This document shows positions 53,663-64,000 of a stretch of DNA of 64,000 nt, piece after piece. The DNA comes from Adiantum capillus-veneris. Taxonomy: Eukaryota; Streptophyta; Polypodiopsida; Polypodiales; Pteridaceae. Both the position numbers and the translations under genes were made by a program. The DNA lies in the NCBI GenBank assembly GCA_014529385.2, contig CM043969.1:28347946-28411945 (forward strand). Direction: 5' to 3'. Each line of letters opens with the position of its first letter. The stretch's first letter is position 1. A model generated the notes under the pieces. The model had not been told where the DNA came from. It did no database searches and was given only the letters and a program-made list of their open reading frames with translations.

Positions 53663-56600
53663 ACTTGCTCACCAGTTTGTATAACCCCCTTGTCTCATTC
53701 AATACATTCTTCCACGCTACCTAGACTGCCTTGCTCTATTAAATTCACTCTTGGATTTGATCAACAATTTTGATATATCTGATCTACTTAGCTAGTTTGT
53801 TGTACTTGGGTAGATAAAAACTTGGAAGCTCCTCATCCTTCATAGGTATTGCATACATTGGTACCGATGAATCTCTGACAAACTCTATGTAATTAAGGAC
53901 TATTTGATTTTCTTGTAACATCATCTTCCTCAAAATTTTGACCAAATAAAAGAGGCTTTTTAGGGTGTTTTCTTGCAATCTGAGGCTCATCTGGGTTCTT
54001 GGGCCCGAATTGTTGGACGCATTGTTCTCTCAAAGAATTGTAACCTTATAGTCCAACATTTTTCTTAAAACCTGTATTCTCACCAGTAAAGCCTTCATCT
54101 TATTTCTGATATCTTGCATACATTTGTTTCCTACGAGTTTTTTCAGCTGAATACCCAAGCTTTGGATATTCATTGTGCTAAACTGCTTGGTTTGTTCACC
54201 ACCAATAAATCATCTCGTTTCATCATAAATTCTGGAATTATATTCCATACATAAATGAAATTGCGATGTGATGGTAATTTGTAGGTTCTTTGTCCATGGT
54301 AGCTTATAGTGTTCCATTGTTGGATCATGCACTGACAAAAAGTGTGCAGTCTAGGCGAGAAGGTAACGAGCCTCTCGCTATTAGAGTTTGTTAAGATACT
54401 AGTTGATTTGATTGAATTTTTTAATCAAGATGATAAATCAAAACTCTTGAAAGTTTGGCTAAGAAAGAAAAACTTTCAAAATCACACAAATCCAAATCAA
54501 AACCCAAACGTGTTCCATGGAATCTTGTAGCCTCGCCTCTAATTTCATTGTCATAACTTCAAACAATTGAAAGGAAATTACGATCTTTCATATTCACACT
54601 GACCTTTTTTCTATTTTTTAAAATATTTAAGAGCTTCCATATTAAATCCCACACACCATTTGGATGAAGGGAACCCTAATCCACTCTCTCACAAGCTTAG
54701 ATACAAAGATAGTAGAGAGGCGAGACTATACTATAGATCCACACAGCAAGCATGAAGTGAATACATAGAAGGGGGAAAATTGCAGTTTTTCAGCCATAAG
54801 CAAGCAGCCCCCTTGCTAAACAACTTGAGAAATTTTTTGATGTATCAGATTTTTGGCATTTTTCCTCAAAAATGACTATTTTTACCATTTTTTACCCAAA
54901 AATGACCGTTTTTAGCATACAAATCCAAACAAGCTCGGAAACATCCCTGTTTTTGTGGAAAACTTCCCTTGAGCTCAAATTTCATGCTAAACATCAAAAT
55001 TTCACTTGTTCTCATCACTCAATACATTTGTGATGGTCGCACTTACAAGTTACTATTTTTGGCAATTTTTGCTCGCATCGAACTTTGTAGGTGAGATGAG
55101 TGTGCCACCATGAAACACATGGAATATGTACATTCTAAAACCAAATGAAGCATGTTGTAAAGTGAGAAAACATGCAATGGCACCACATCCAAGGTCACGA
55201 CTCCCGAAATAGGTATATACATGACATCAAGCAGCTTTCATATATATCATGATATGTACATTATTTCTTTTATTCATATGCATCAAATAGTATCAAAAGT
55301 GATGTGAATGTTTTTATTTCATATTGTGTATTTTCCATGGCACGACAACGCTTAGCCGCAACATATAACATTTGAAACCGCTCTAGATCCGAGTAGACAA
55401 GATCATCCAATAGAAAAGTTCGGATCTAGAGAGCTTTCTCCCTGTGTAGGATCTTTTTGAGACTTAAACATTGGTTGGAGAAGCCCAAGCTATGCTCTAA
55501 ATCTAGCTTTGTCAGCACAAATTTCACTTTGTCTTTTTTGGTTATCATCAATCCACTATTGTTGGACCTCTGGTTGTTGATCTAATGGCACTTCACTATG
55601 CCCTTCCATAAATTTTCCAATGAACCCTCAGATTCACCATTTCTTGAACTAGGCTGATGACCTTCTTGAGAAAAGCAAAGTGCTTAAGGGGTTGGAGGGG
55701 GTTCATCATCATCATCATCATCATCCTTTTTGTATGATGGTCCTCCCTTAGTCTCTTGATCCTTGTCCTTGTCCTCTTCATTGTCATCATCGTTCATGAT
55801 CACCCACATTTGTAGTGAAGTGTTTAATGAGGGCATGATTGGCTAGGATACTGGTGTAGATGGAGCTCTTTTCTTCCATATCATATTTTATGGTACTCAT
55901 CAGGCGTTTTAGATCCTCTAGATTGAGAGTTAGATTTCCTTTATTATCAAAAATATCCACCAAAGAGTGATATATAGTATGGACTATTTCAGAACATTGT
56001 GCACTTCCTTTAAACTACTAAGGACTACAATATTTTGATCTAGTTACACCCACTATGTAGCCATCTCCTTTGCCAACTTCCATTTTTCTTCATCAAGGCT
56101 GGAGTTATACAACTTTGACTGTTCCACTTGTTACTAGAGCTCCTTAGTGGTCTTTATGCTTCTCTCCCTCTCACATTATTCTTCAATCAAATATTTTTTC
56201 AGTGAAAGAATTTCCTTTCTTTGAGCATTTGATTTCATTATCTCCCACTCGAGTCCTAGATGGGGGACATCTGATTGTTTCATAGAGCTTTGGGCTTCCA
56301 TCATCTATTTTATGGCAAGGTATTCCACTACCATCTAGATTGTAGCTACACAACCATCATTTATGTCTCCAAATTTGTCCTTTTTGTTCTATAGGTGAGC
56401 ATTGGGACATTGTAAGGTACTAGTAGCTTGTGCAATGAATCCATCACCAAAATCCCCACCATTCTATTCTTCTAGAATGCTTGTAATCTGTCAACTCGGG
56501 TTTTGATGATTGTAGAGGTGACTATGGTGGCTTGCTCAATTGTATTTTTATTGCTCTCAAAATTTTTGTAGTTGAGTTGCTGTGTTTGGGGTTCTCCCAA

Positions 56601-56813
56601 GCTAAACAATGGCAGTTGCCACTAGAGTACCAGGAGCCTGTTCAAATGTTGTCTCTAACCTTTTCTCAGTAGTTGTGGGTGCTAGTTTCTTAGTTCACAC
56701 ACTGATCCCAATACTCCTTAGTGACTTTTTTCTTTTTGATTGGGGGCTCAAATTACGGTGCTAATGTTAAAGTTTCAAGTCCAACACATATTCTTGAAAA
56801 AGGTAGTCAACCA
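53663..56813. other. Degraded sequence with weak minus-strand coding traces
   Basis: On the minus strand a 68-codon frame at 53784-53990 and broken acidic and coiled-coil-like sequence at about 55390-56720 (for example EWEIMKSNAQRKEILSLKKY) suggest an old element, unnamed. A CAT trinucleotide repeat (55704-55725) encodes an Asp run in that frame. Nothing firmer is visible. Confidence 0.35.
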
Positions 56814-57550
56814 TGTTGGAATTGTAACATGATGGCATGAAGGTTTGGCATGAAGTTTTGACATCACTTTGGATGTTCAAAATCATCTACATCATTAGCT
56901 CTAGGCATGGGAAGAGTCTACATTAACTACCAAGAAGTCGAGTAGTAATCATGGAGAAGCTACCTACCAAAGGTATTCGTGAGTTATGCTCAAGATGAAG
57001 AGATACATCTATATAAAGATGTATCACTACACTAGTTGCAGAGAGATAGGTAGAGAGAATGAAGAGAGTAAACAAAGAGAGATAGTTGAGAGACATTGCA
57101 AGGCATTAGAATATCTTTTATAGAGTATTGTAGATAGGATACACACTCCTTGTACTTGGTTCTATAGCCTTAGCACTGGGTTTGGGGATCGTCGGCCCTT
57201 CAATCTCTCTCTTAGTACCCATATTGTGTATCTAGGTGGTTCACAGTACCTCCTTTGTACTTCCAGAGTACCAAATTATCTATTTGGTACTATTCGCTCT
57301 TTGTTATTTTTGTTACTATTATATCTTTGTTATATTGGTACTATTAAGATTCTATACATTAAATTTGGTGGTTTCTAGTACCAGTTTTGGTACCTGAGAG
57401 TACCAACATTGTATCCAAGGTAGTTTTCTTATAAATAATGTTATTCCTCTCATTATAACATTGTTTCTCTTATACATTTGATCACATATTGGTTCTCATC
57501 TCTCATATATCTTGGCACAAAGATCCATACACACTTCTACATTTTTCACA
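56814..57550 (+). repeat. 5' LTR of copia-3
   Basis: TGTTGGAATTGTAACATG to CATTTTTCACA, about 737 bp, with TATATAAAG near 57010. Ends TG/CA and lies directly before a PBS-like sequence. Confidence 0.75.
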
Positions 57551-57609
57551 TGGTATTAAAGCACATTTTTTAAACGTATTAGAGCATAGTTTTAACATGG
57601 TATCAAAGC
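57551..57609 (+). other. Two PBS-like sites of copia-3
   Basis: TGGTATTAAAGC (57551-57562) directly follows the LTR and differs from the initiator-Met-type site at two positions. A second site, TGGTATCAAAGC (57598-57609), differs at one. The surrounding sequence seems duplicated. Confidence 0.65.
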
Positions 57610-57685
57610 AGCTTTTAGTGCTTAGATAGAGAGAGTTTGAGTAAGTTTAAATGAGTGTAAAAATCCCCCTATCACTTGTAAGAAG

Positions 57686-58760
57686 TTGAAGATGTCACCA
57701 ACTCTACAAGATCTACACTTGGAGAGTGCCAAAAACCTCAATGGCAACAACTATGCAACATGGAAGGTGAAGATGGAGTGTCTACTCTTCTTCCAAGAAT
57801 GTTGGGAGATGGTTTCTATGGATAAAACAAAATCAAAAGTGGGACAAGAGATAGAGAAATGGGACAAGAAGGCTATGTTTGCTATCCACATGATGAAGTT
57901 GAGTGTTAAAGATGACATTGTTAGCAATCTTATGGATTTAAAGACTCCCAAGAAGGTTTGGAACACATTGAACATTTATGAGTCCAAGAGCACCTCAAGG
58001 CAAGTGGATTTGAGAGTTGAAATTACAAATAACAAGAGGAATCAAGGACATTTATGAGTCTAAGATCATATGAAGGGAAGGGTCTTGAGAGATGAAATTA
58101 CAAGACCAAGAGGAATCAAGGAGAGGATGCTACAAGTTTCATCAAGAGGGTAAAGTATTAACATCAACTACTATTTGTAGGAGACAACATGTCAAACAAT
58201 GAACTCTCTACAATCATCATTCGTCATATTGAGAGATGGATATGAGGGCTTGTTTCAAGGGCTCATATTTTGAGGGAAAAGAGTCAAGAGGGTAAAGTAT
58301 TAACATCATCAACTACTATTTGTAGGAGAAAACATGTTAGACAATGAACTCTCTACAATCATCATTCATCATATTGAGAGATGGATATGAGGGCTTGGTT
58401 CAAGGGCTCATATTTTGAGGGAAAATCCATCACCTGATGAGATGGAGCAAATTCTTTGAGATGAAGATCAAAGGCAAGCAACCATGAAGACAATACATGA
58501 TGGAGGAAAAGAAACACCGCCAAAGACCAATGATAAGGCTCTCTTTACAATAATATGAAGAGGAATATCCACCACACAAAGTGGAAGAGGAAGACATCAG
58601 TCCAATAGCAACCAAGATCAACAATCTTATGGAGGTAACTCATTTGGATATGTAGAGGAAGCCATTCATTTAGAGGTAGATCAAGACGAAGGGGTAGAGG
58701 GATCTATCATTCCGTACAATCCTTCAAATGCTCAATGCATGGGAATATTTCCAAGGATTG
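57686..58760 (+). pseudogene. gag: gag of copia-3 with internal duplications
   Basis: The frame at 57686-58057 is a copia Gag: SAKNLNGNNYATWKVKMECL, AMFAIHMMKLSVKDDIVSNL and TPKKVWNTLNIYES. Then a segment of about 73 bp (CATTTATGAGTC... to ...GAATCAAGGA) is duplicated at about 57974-58121, and a 142-bp unit is repeated at 58146-58287 and 58288-58427. A weak zinc-knuckle relic (KCSMHGNISKDCTRK, near 58728) follows; one Cys is changed. Stops are frequent. Confidence 0.75.
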
Positions 58761-58848
58761 TACAAGAAAATAGGCTAATTGGAAGGGAAACATATATAAT
58801 TACATGGATGGAAAAGGAATCTCACATTAATTCCAAGAGGATACATCA

Positions 58849-59505
58849 TTGCTATCTTTGGAAGAGATGGAAACTCATAATGAAGACAAACCATGGCCAT
58901 TTGATAGTGGGGCAAGCTCCCACATGACCTCACATGATGAATACTTTTCTAACTTTGACGCTACCCACAATGGAACCATATACACAATAGATAGTACTCC
59001 TAATACTATTGTAGATAAAGGATATGTTTCCATTCAATTGGGTGCAGGAATGAAGAAGACTCTTGGCAATGTTCTTTTGGTACAAACCATTACCAACAAG
59101 AACCACTCTCAGTTGAAGCTATAATCAAGAAAGTTCTTAAAGTGGAGTTTGAAGGTATCCAACCAATGCCTCATTAGAGACTCAAAGAACAACTAAAAAG
59201 TGATTACGAGAAGGAAGAACTATGGGAATCTCTTCAAATTTAGCATTTTCAGCTTTTGACGATGGAAATCATCCCCTCTCACATCCACATAGTTATGGAA
59301 TAAAAGGTATGGACATTTAAGCTTCATAACATGTGTATGTTGAAGAGTCAGGAGCAAAACTAGAGTACTTTGAACAATTTATTGGATCCATGCTGATGTG
59401 TGTGAATTATCCCACATTTCATCACTTGATGGGCACACCTATTATGTGATTTTTACTAATGATTACTCATGATATACTTGGGTTTACTTCATGAATTCCA
59501 AGGCT
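58849..59505 (+). pseudogene. pol: Protease and integrase start of copia-3
   Basis: The protease shows PWPFDSGASSHMTSHDEYFS (Asp at 58903) and the following IQLGAGMKKTLGNVLLVQ. A degraded stretch follows, then an integrase core start: HADVCELSHISSLDGHTYYV and IFTNDYS, stop, YTWVYFMNSKA (about 59390-59505), matching the copia D-V-C-G...F-I-D-D-Y-S-R-x-T-W-V-Y-F pattern. The sequence ends there. Confidence 0.75.
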
Positions 59506-59519
59506 ATGGGACCCAAGGA

Positions 59520-60860
59520 CCATGAGTATGCCAAGACCAAGGCCAACCCCCATTCCACATGTAGCTTTAGGAGCACCTACACCCACTATACCTGCTAATT
59601 TAGGAGATTTGGGAGCATTTTCTCAAACCATTGATCAATCTATTGCAAATAATATGTGTAGCATACCTTAGAGAGAGCCTAGAAGTATGGCAGTACAAGT
59701 GTCGAAGCTCATACAAAAATTTAGCAATGATGGAGATGTTAGAAATCATATTGAGGTATTGGAACACGTGTACAGTTCTTTGGAAGACCACAATGAGCTA
59801 CATAAGTGTAAAGCCTTGAGCTTGACCTTGAGTGGGAAGGCTGGAGATTGGTATGGAACCTTAGGGTTGAAGAGGGCACGTATTACCCTACTCTTAGGAG
59901 ATTGTTCTTGAAAGAGTACATACGAGAGGGTGTACTTTGGGGAGTAGCATCTCAACTCCAAAAGGCTAAAAGGGAGGAAGGGGAGTTGTTGAGAGATTTT
60001 ATTAGTTCTTTAAAGAATTTGAATTCTTGATGTACCACAAATGAGTGTTTCAACAATAACCAGTTGCTTGATAGATTCATTAGAGTATTGCAACATGAGG
60101 GTATCTACATGGCCTAGTCATTAGAGGTATCACTACTTGGGAAGCAATCACTACCAATGCAATCCAGCTAGAAGACCAGTTTAATGATTACAAGAGCCAT
60201 AATATCTTCTAAACCCAAGTCTACCAACTCACAAGCATCCTCGAGCATGAGCCAATGACAATAAAGCCAATCGTGAAAGATCAAAAGATATATGAGATGA
60301 CTTTGGCCGATCTCACCAAGGCTATCCAAGAAATCCTTCTTGGATACATACGATTGGTTTGTGGAGTACAATTACCTTTAGAGTGATGTTTAATGGGACT
60401 TCAATGTGTGTGGTAGGTATGGCCATCAAGTTAAAGATTGCCTAGTGCTTAAATGAAAAATGGAAAATAGACCACCCTTAGCTTGGACAGACTTGGTTGA
60501 ATGTCCTATTAGAATGCAAAGTAGTGTTGCACTAGTGAAAAAAGTCAGGGAGCACAATGGCAATGCCAATACGCACTTGTAATCGGTGTGGTATAGATCA
60601 TTTGATTGCCCAATGTCCTAATAATCCAAATGCACCAAATATTACACCATTGAACTTGATGGTTTCTCCCATACCATCGATGATGCAACAAATGTCTTCA
60701 AAGCTAACCAAATCGAGAGAGACCCTCCAAGAGAAGCCACAAGGATCAAAACCCAAGGAAACCACCAAGAAAATTGGGACTTACCCAAAACCTGTAGAGG
60801 AGATTGAGCGAGTCAAGCATTTAAGGAATTTGGTACCCAAAGAGGGCTTGGTATAGAACC
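59520..60860 (+). pseudogene. gag: gag of gypsy element K
   Basis: A Pro-rich start (MSMPRPRPTPIPHVALGAPT) leads to the capsid core: QVSKLIQKFSNDGDVRNHIE, ALSLTLSGKAGDWYGTL and, after a shift, LRRLFLKEYIREGVLWGVAS with EEGELLRDFISSLKNLNS. Two zinc-knuckle relics follow: VCGRYGHQVKDC (about 60403, first Cys lost) and CNRCGIDHLIAQC (about 60586, one residue short between Cys and His). Stops at 59669 and 60028 and shifts show decay. Confidence 0.78.
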
Positions 60861-60876
60861 TAGGTGGATTAGGATT

Positions 60877-62157
60877 ATGGATATAGTGTTCCCCTCACAA
60901 CCTCAACCTCAAGTATATCCCAACCCGCTGGCCATACCTATTATCATCTGGGAAGAAAGTGAGTTCAAAACATTGGAAAGTGGACATGCTCCTTTCTTGA
61001 TTGAAAGAATGTTTAGTGAGGGAATACCTAACCCCATCAAAGAAATGGAGATCATATCTTCAACAGCCTTAGGTCATGGACTAGAATCTCAAAAAGTGCC
61101 CTTGAATATTACCAAACTAATGGATTTCATGGCTTCTAAAATTGAAACCACTATCATGTCTAAATTGTATGAGGACCCAGAGCTATTCCTAGATCTTTGG
61201 GAATATCCAATGGAGAAATGAAAGACAGTCTACCACAATTTTCACAGATGAATAGGCCCAACAAAATTTCAATTGAGGAGGAATGCTTGGACCCAAAAAT
61301 ATGCTTGGACTCAAGTATATAGTGTTCCCCTCATAACCTCAACCTCAAGTATATCCCAACCCAAAAATGAAAGCTCAATTGTTCAAATACACGTTAGCAA
61401 GTTGGGACAATACTTTGAAGGCGATGAATCTAATGCAACCCCACTACTAAAGAACTAACTATGAAGGGAATCCTTGATGATGGTGCGGGAGTCAGCATTG
61501 TAACAAAAAGATGTTGGGAATCTATGGAAAGACCTCATCTTGAAGTCACAAACTTAGTGGTAAAAATGGCCAATGGATCTACCATTATGCCTATTGGAAT
61601 GTTGAAAGATTTCAAGATCAAAGTCCTTAGACACAAGGTGAGGCATATCTTCATTGTTATGGATTTCTCCAAGAATCCTATATCATTTGAGATGATCTTA
61701 GGGCGTTCTTTAAAGAGGGAAGCAAAAATGGTGCATGACTTGTCCAGAACACTCATCTACTTTTAGTTTCAAGACTCCGTCATTTGAGTTGATCTTATAA
61801 GAAATTGAGTGCATCCTTTAGGGAGCATGTTTATAATTGACAATCAATCAGACACCACAATTCACTCAACTCCATTGAAGTATTGTTACAAAAGGATAGG
61901 ACATTGGGGAATTTTTTTCTTATATGGATGTCCTACGTGGAATGGATGAGTCAAACAATGTTGATCGGGTACACCTTGTAGCAACCATAGAAACTTTGGG
62001 CAATAGAGAAACAACTTGGGTAACACCTGAGAGGGACAAAATACCACAGATTGCACCAATGTATATGTTAAGTGCAATGCATATACCTTATGAGGATACA
62101 AAGAGTGAAGACCTAAATGACATCCAAGATACTAGTGCCTCAGAAGATTGTGACTAA
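60877..62157 (+). pseudogene. pro: Linker and protease of gypsy element K
   Basis: The linker frame 60877-61221 ends with ITKLMDFMASKIETTIMSKL. A segment of about 47 bp (TAGTGTTCCCCTCA...) is duplicated at about 60882 and 61318. The protease reads MKGILDDGAGVSIVTKRCWE (catalytic Asp at 61476/61479), VVKMANGSTIMPIGMLKDFK, HIFIVMDFSKNPISFEMILG. An acidic spacer (61924-62157) follows, resembling the spacer in element H. Confidence 0.78.
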
Positions 62158-62850
62158 TGGGAGAGATTGAATCACTGACAAAAATTAATTCTCAGCTGCT
62201 TGAAAGGGAATCTGACTTGCATGTTAGCTCAAGTCTAAAAACAAAACCTTTGAGTCCAAGTACCACATTTTATAACAATATATCATGGAATGAAGAGGAC
62301 ACAAATGAGGATGAATCTAGTGATTCTCTACCAGAAGCAACCCAAAATTGAAAACTAGACAAGAGAAGTAAGAGATATAAGAGGTGATGATATCGAGAAA
62401 ATGTATGTGCTAGGATAAAAGAAAAGAGATACATTGTAGAAGGGCTCAGTTATGTAGGGGCATGTGATGCTCATCAAAATTTTCTAGACAATTGAGGTGA
62501 ATATCTCCAGAGTGTCATGTGGTGCACTCTGCAATCCCTTGACCTTGCACAATTAGAGATTTCAGAAAAGCTAAAAATGAGTCATACTGTAAGAAGACGT
62601 CAAAACCGAGAGTTAGATCAACAACAAAAGGAAGCAAAAATTAAAGCAAACACCTTAGCACAAGAATAGTGCATAGACTTACATCCTACACCTAAGCATT
62701 TTAAATCTTATACCACAGGGGAGTGAAAAGTTGTGTATGTCAAAGCCCAATGAATGCCAACCGATGGAAGTAGTGGAGTCTATGATGATGGTCCAACGGT
62801 AGTTAAGGAGACATAATTAGTAGAACTAGATGATGAATCTAAACCAGTTT
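62158..62850 (+). other. Protease-RT spacer of gypsy element K
   Basis: Broken coding-like sequence (62157-62351, ESLTKINSQLLERESDLHVS) and no recognised domain. It corresponds in position to the element H spacer, but no clear splice site was seen. Confidence 0.5.
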
Positions 62851-63793
62851 TACTACTCAAGACCTTACTGAGACTGAAGCGATTGTACTTAAAGAGCTTC
62901 TCAAAGAATTCAAGGATATATTTGTGTGGTCATATCATGATATGAAGTGTGTGCCACCTTTTCTGGTGCAATATACAATTTCCATGATTAGCATTGTTAA
63001 ACCAATCCAACAACAACCCTACTCAATGAATCCTAAGTATGCAAAGATTGTTCAAGAAGAGATTGAAAAACTTATCCAATGTGGATTCATATACCCTACT
63101 AAGCACTGAAAATGGGTATCTTTAATAGCCATTGTGCAAAAAAATAATGGGAAGCTCAGAGTGTGCATGGACCTCAAGAAGTTTTATGGATCCACCAGGA
63201 GAGATCATTATCCCTTGCCATATTCAGAACATGTGCTTGAAAGAGGTGCATGCAAGGAAGTATATAGATTTTTAGATGGGTACTCTGGTTACAATAAATC
63301 CACAATTGCACTAGAGGATCAATCTAAAACTTCTTTTATAATAGAATTTGGAGTGTTTGCATTTCATGCAAAGGCCTTTGGCTTGAAAAATGCCGTTGCT
63401 ACATTTCAACAATTAATAAACACTATGTTCAAGGAATATTTAAGGGAGTATTGTGATGCTTTCCTAGATGAACTTTTTGTTTATTTGTCTTGGGAGAAGC
63501 ATCTATCATGTTTACAAAAAGTGTTTGAAAAGATGTAGATTGTATCGATCTCATTGAACCCTTTCAAATGCCGATTCTCGGTTAAACATGGAGTCATTTT
63601 AGGGCATATAGTGTCCAAGAATGGGATTTCCATAGAAGAAAGAAAAATTACATCCATTGCCAGTTTGTCACCACCTAGAAACTATAAGGGAGCTCAAATA
63701 TTCATGGGCCATGTTGGTTATTATCAACTATTTATGTTAAACTTTGTCAATATAATTCATCCATTATACAAGGTTCTAATCGAATTTCACTAG
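62851..63793 (+). pseudogene. pol: Reverse transcriptase of gypsy element K
   Basis: Motifs: LLKEFKDIFVWSYHDMK, AKIVQEEIEKLIQCGFIYPT, SLIAIVQKNNGKLRVCMDLK, VYRFLDGYSGYNKSTIALED, FIIEFGVFAFHAKAFGLKNA and, at the catalytic site, AFLDELFVYL (63477-63482), where the second Asp of Y-M-D-D is Glu. Connection sequence follows after a stop (KHGVILGHIVSKNGISIEER, FMGHVGYYQLFML). Stops at 63107 and 63536. The catalytic change alone would remove activity. Confidence 0.87.
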
Positions 63794-64000
63794 ACCAAGG
63801 AGTATGACCATGCTTATGAGTTATTAAAAAAGCACGTGACAAGTTCCCCAATCCTGTGAGTGTCTAATTGGAACGTAATTTTTCATGTTCATATTGATGC
63901 ATCAACCTTTTATATTGGGTGTGGTCTAACTCAACTAGGGGAACATAAATTGGACTACCCTATTAGTTTTACAAGTCACCAATTAAATGATGTTAATATG
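63794..64000 (+). pseudogene. pol: RNase H start of gypsy element K (cut by window end)
   Basis: KEYDHAYELLKKHVTSSPIL, then NVIFHVHIDASTFYIGCGLT and LGEHKLDYPISFTS, the usual opening of gypsy RNase H with its Asp kept (HIDAS). It continues outside the window. Confidence 0.8.

Larger units (their letters stand above)
56814..59505 (+). mobile_element. Ty1/copia element copia-3, truncated
   Basis: 5' LTR, PBS, gag, degenerate zinc knuckle, protease and the start of the integrase core, then an abrupt join at about 59505 to gypsy element K. It is unrelated in LTR sequence to copia-1/2. There is no 3' LTR in the window, and stops and internal duplications show it is dead. Confidence 0.82.
59510..64000 (+). 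mobile_element. Ty3/gypsy element K, running off the window
   Basis: Begins directly within gag coding, without LTR or PBS, next to the copia-3 breakpoint. It continues through gag, two zinc-knuckle relics, protease, RT and the start of RNase H at the window end. The protease type (D-x-G-A-G) matches element H, so it belongs to a related lineage. All frames are broken. Confidence 0.85.

Overview
This window looks like nuclear DNA of a land plant with a large, repeat-rich genome. The evidence is plant-type Ty1/copia and Ty3/gypsy LTR retrotransposons, primer-binding sites of the initiator-Met-tRNA type (TGGTATCAGAGC) and the Asp-tRNA type (TGGCACCACTGCCGGGG), nested insertions, and short spliceosomal-type introns of 75-90 bp. 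The species cannot be fixed from sequence alone. No bacterial features, rRNA, tRNA or CRISPR arrays were seen. Almost every coding region belongs to a mobile element, and most are broken.

Layout. 1-3726: 5' part of gypsy element A (LTR end, PBS, gag, protease, start of RT). 3727-5115: a non-coding block with a TATA box, a hairpin and an array of about 64-bp repeats. 5226-6610 (minus): a LINE fragment with ORF1 and part of the endonuclease. 7048-8518 (plus): an unrecognised degraded gene with a probable intron. 8672-9831 plus 27445-28741 (minus): a four-exon transposase-like gene. Its second intron carries the whole 17.5-kb nest of gypsy element B (9849-27372). Two copies of one copia family sit inside element B (copia-1 12739-17887, TSD CCCAT; copia-2 19602-24537, TSD AAGAA). 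28742-34242: mostly non-coding, with an inverted-repeat element, a hairpin, and a GA/CT- and poly-G-rich stretch.

34243-53662: a 19.4-kb Tat/Ogre-like gypsy element H with LTRs, a near-matching 5-bp TSD (ACTCG/ACTTG), an Asp-tRNA-type PBS, an upstream ORF, protease, RT, a deletion-fused RNase H/integrase, a second protease-like domain, and a long 3' accessory ORF. Two arrays of about 288-bp repeats, each unit carrying a 22-bp palindrome, precede the upstream ORF and the accessory ORF. A short LTR with its own PBS is inserted at 37616. 53663-56813: weak minus-strand remnants. 56814-59505: copia-3, truncated in the integrase. 59510-64000: gypsy element K (gag, protease, RT, RNase H), running off the window.

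The pieces form an insertion history rather than a pathway. The most unusual structures are the paired palindrome arrays and extra ORFs of element H, the small-intron gene split by a nested retrotransposon, and the promoter-plus-repeat block at 3727-5115.
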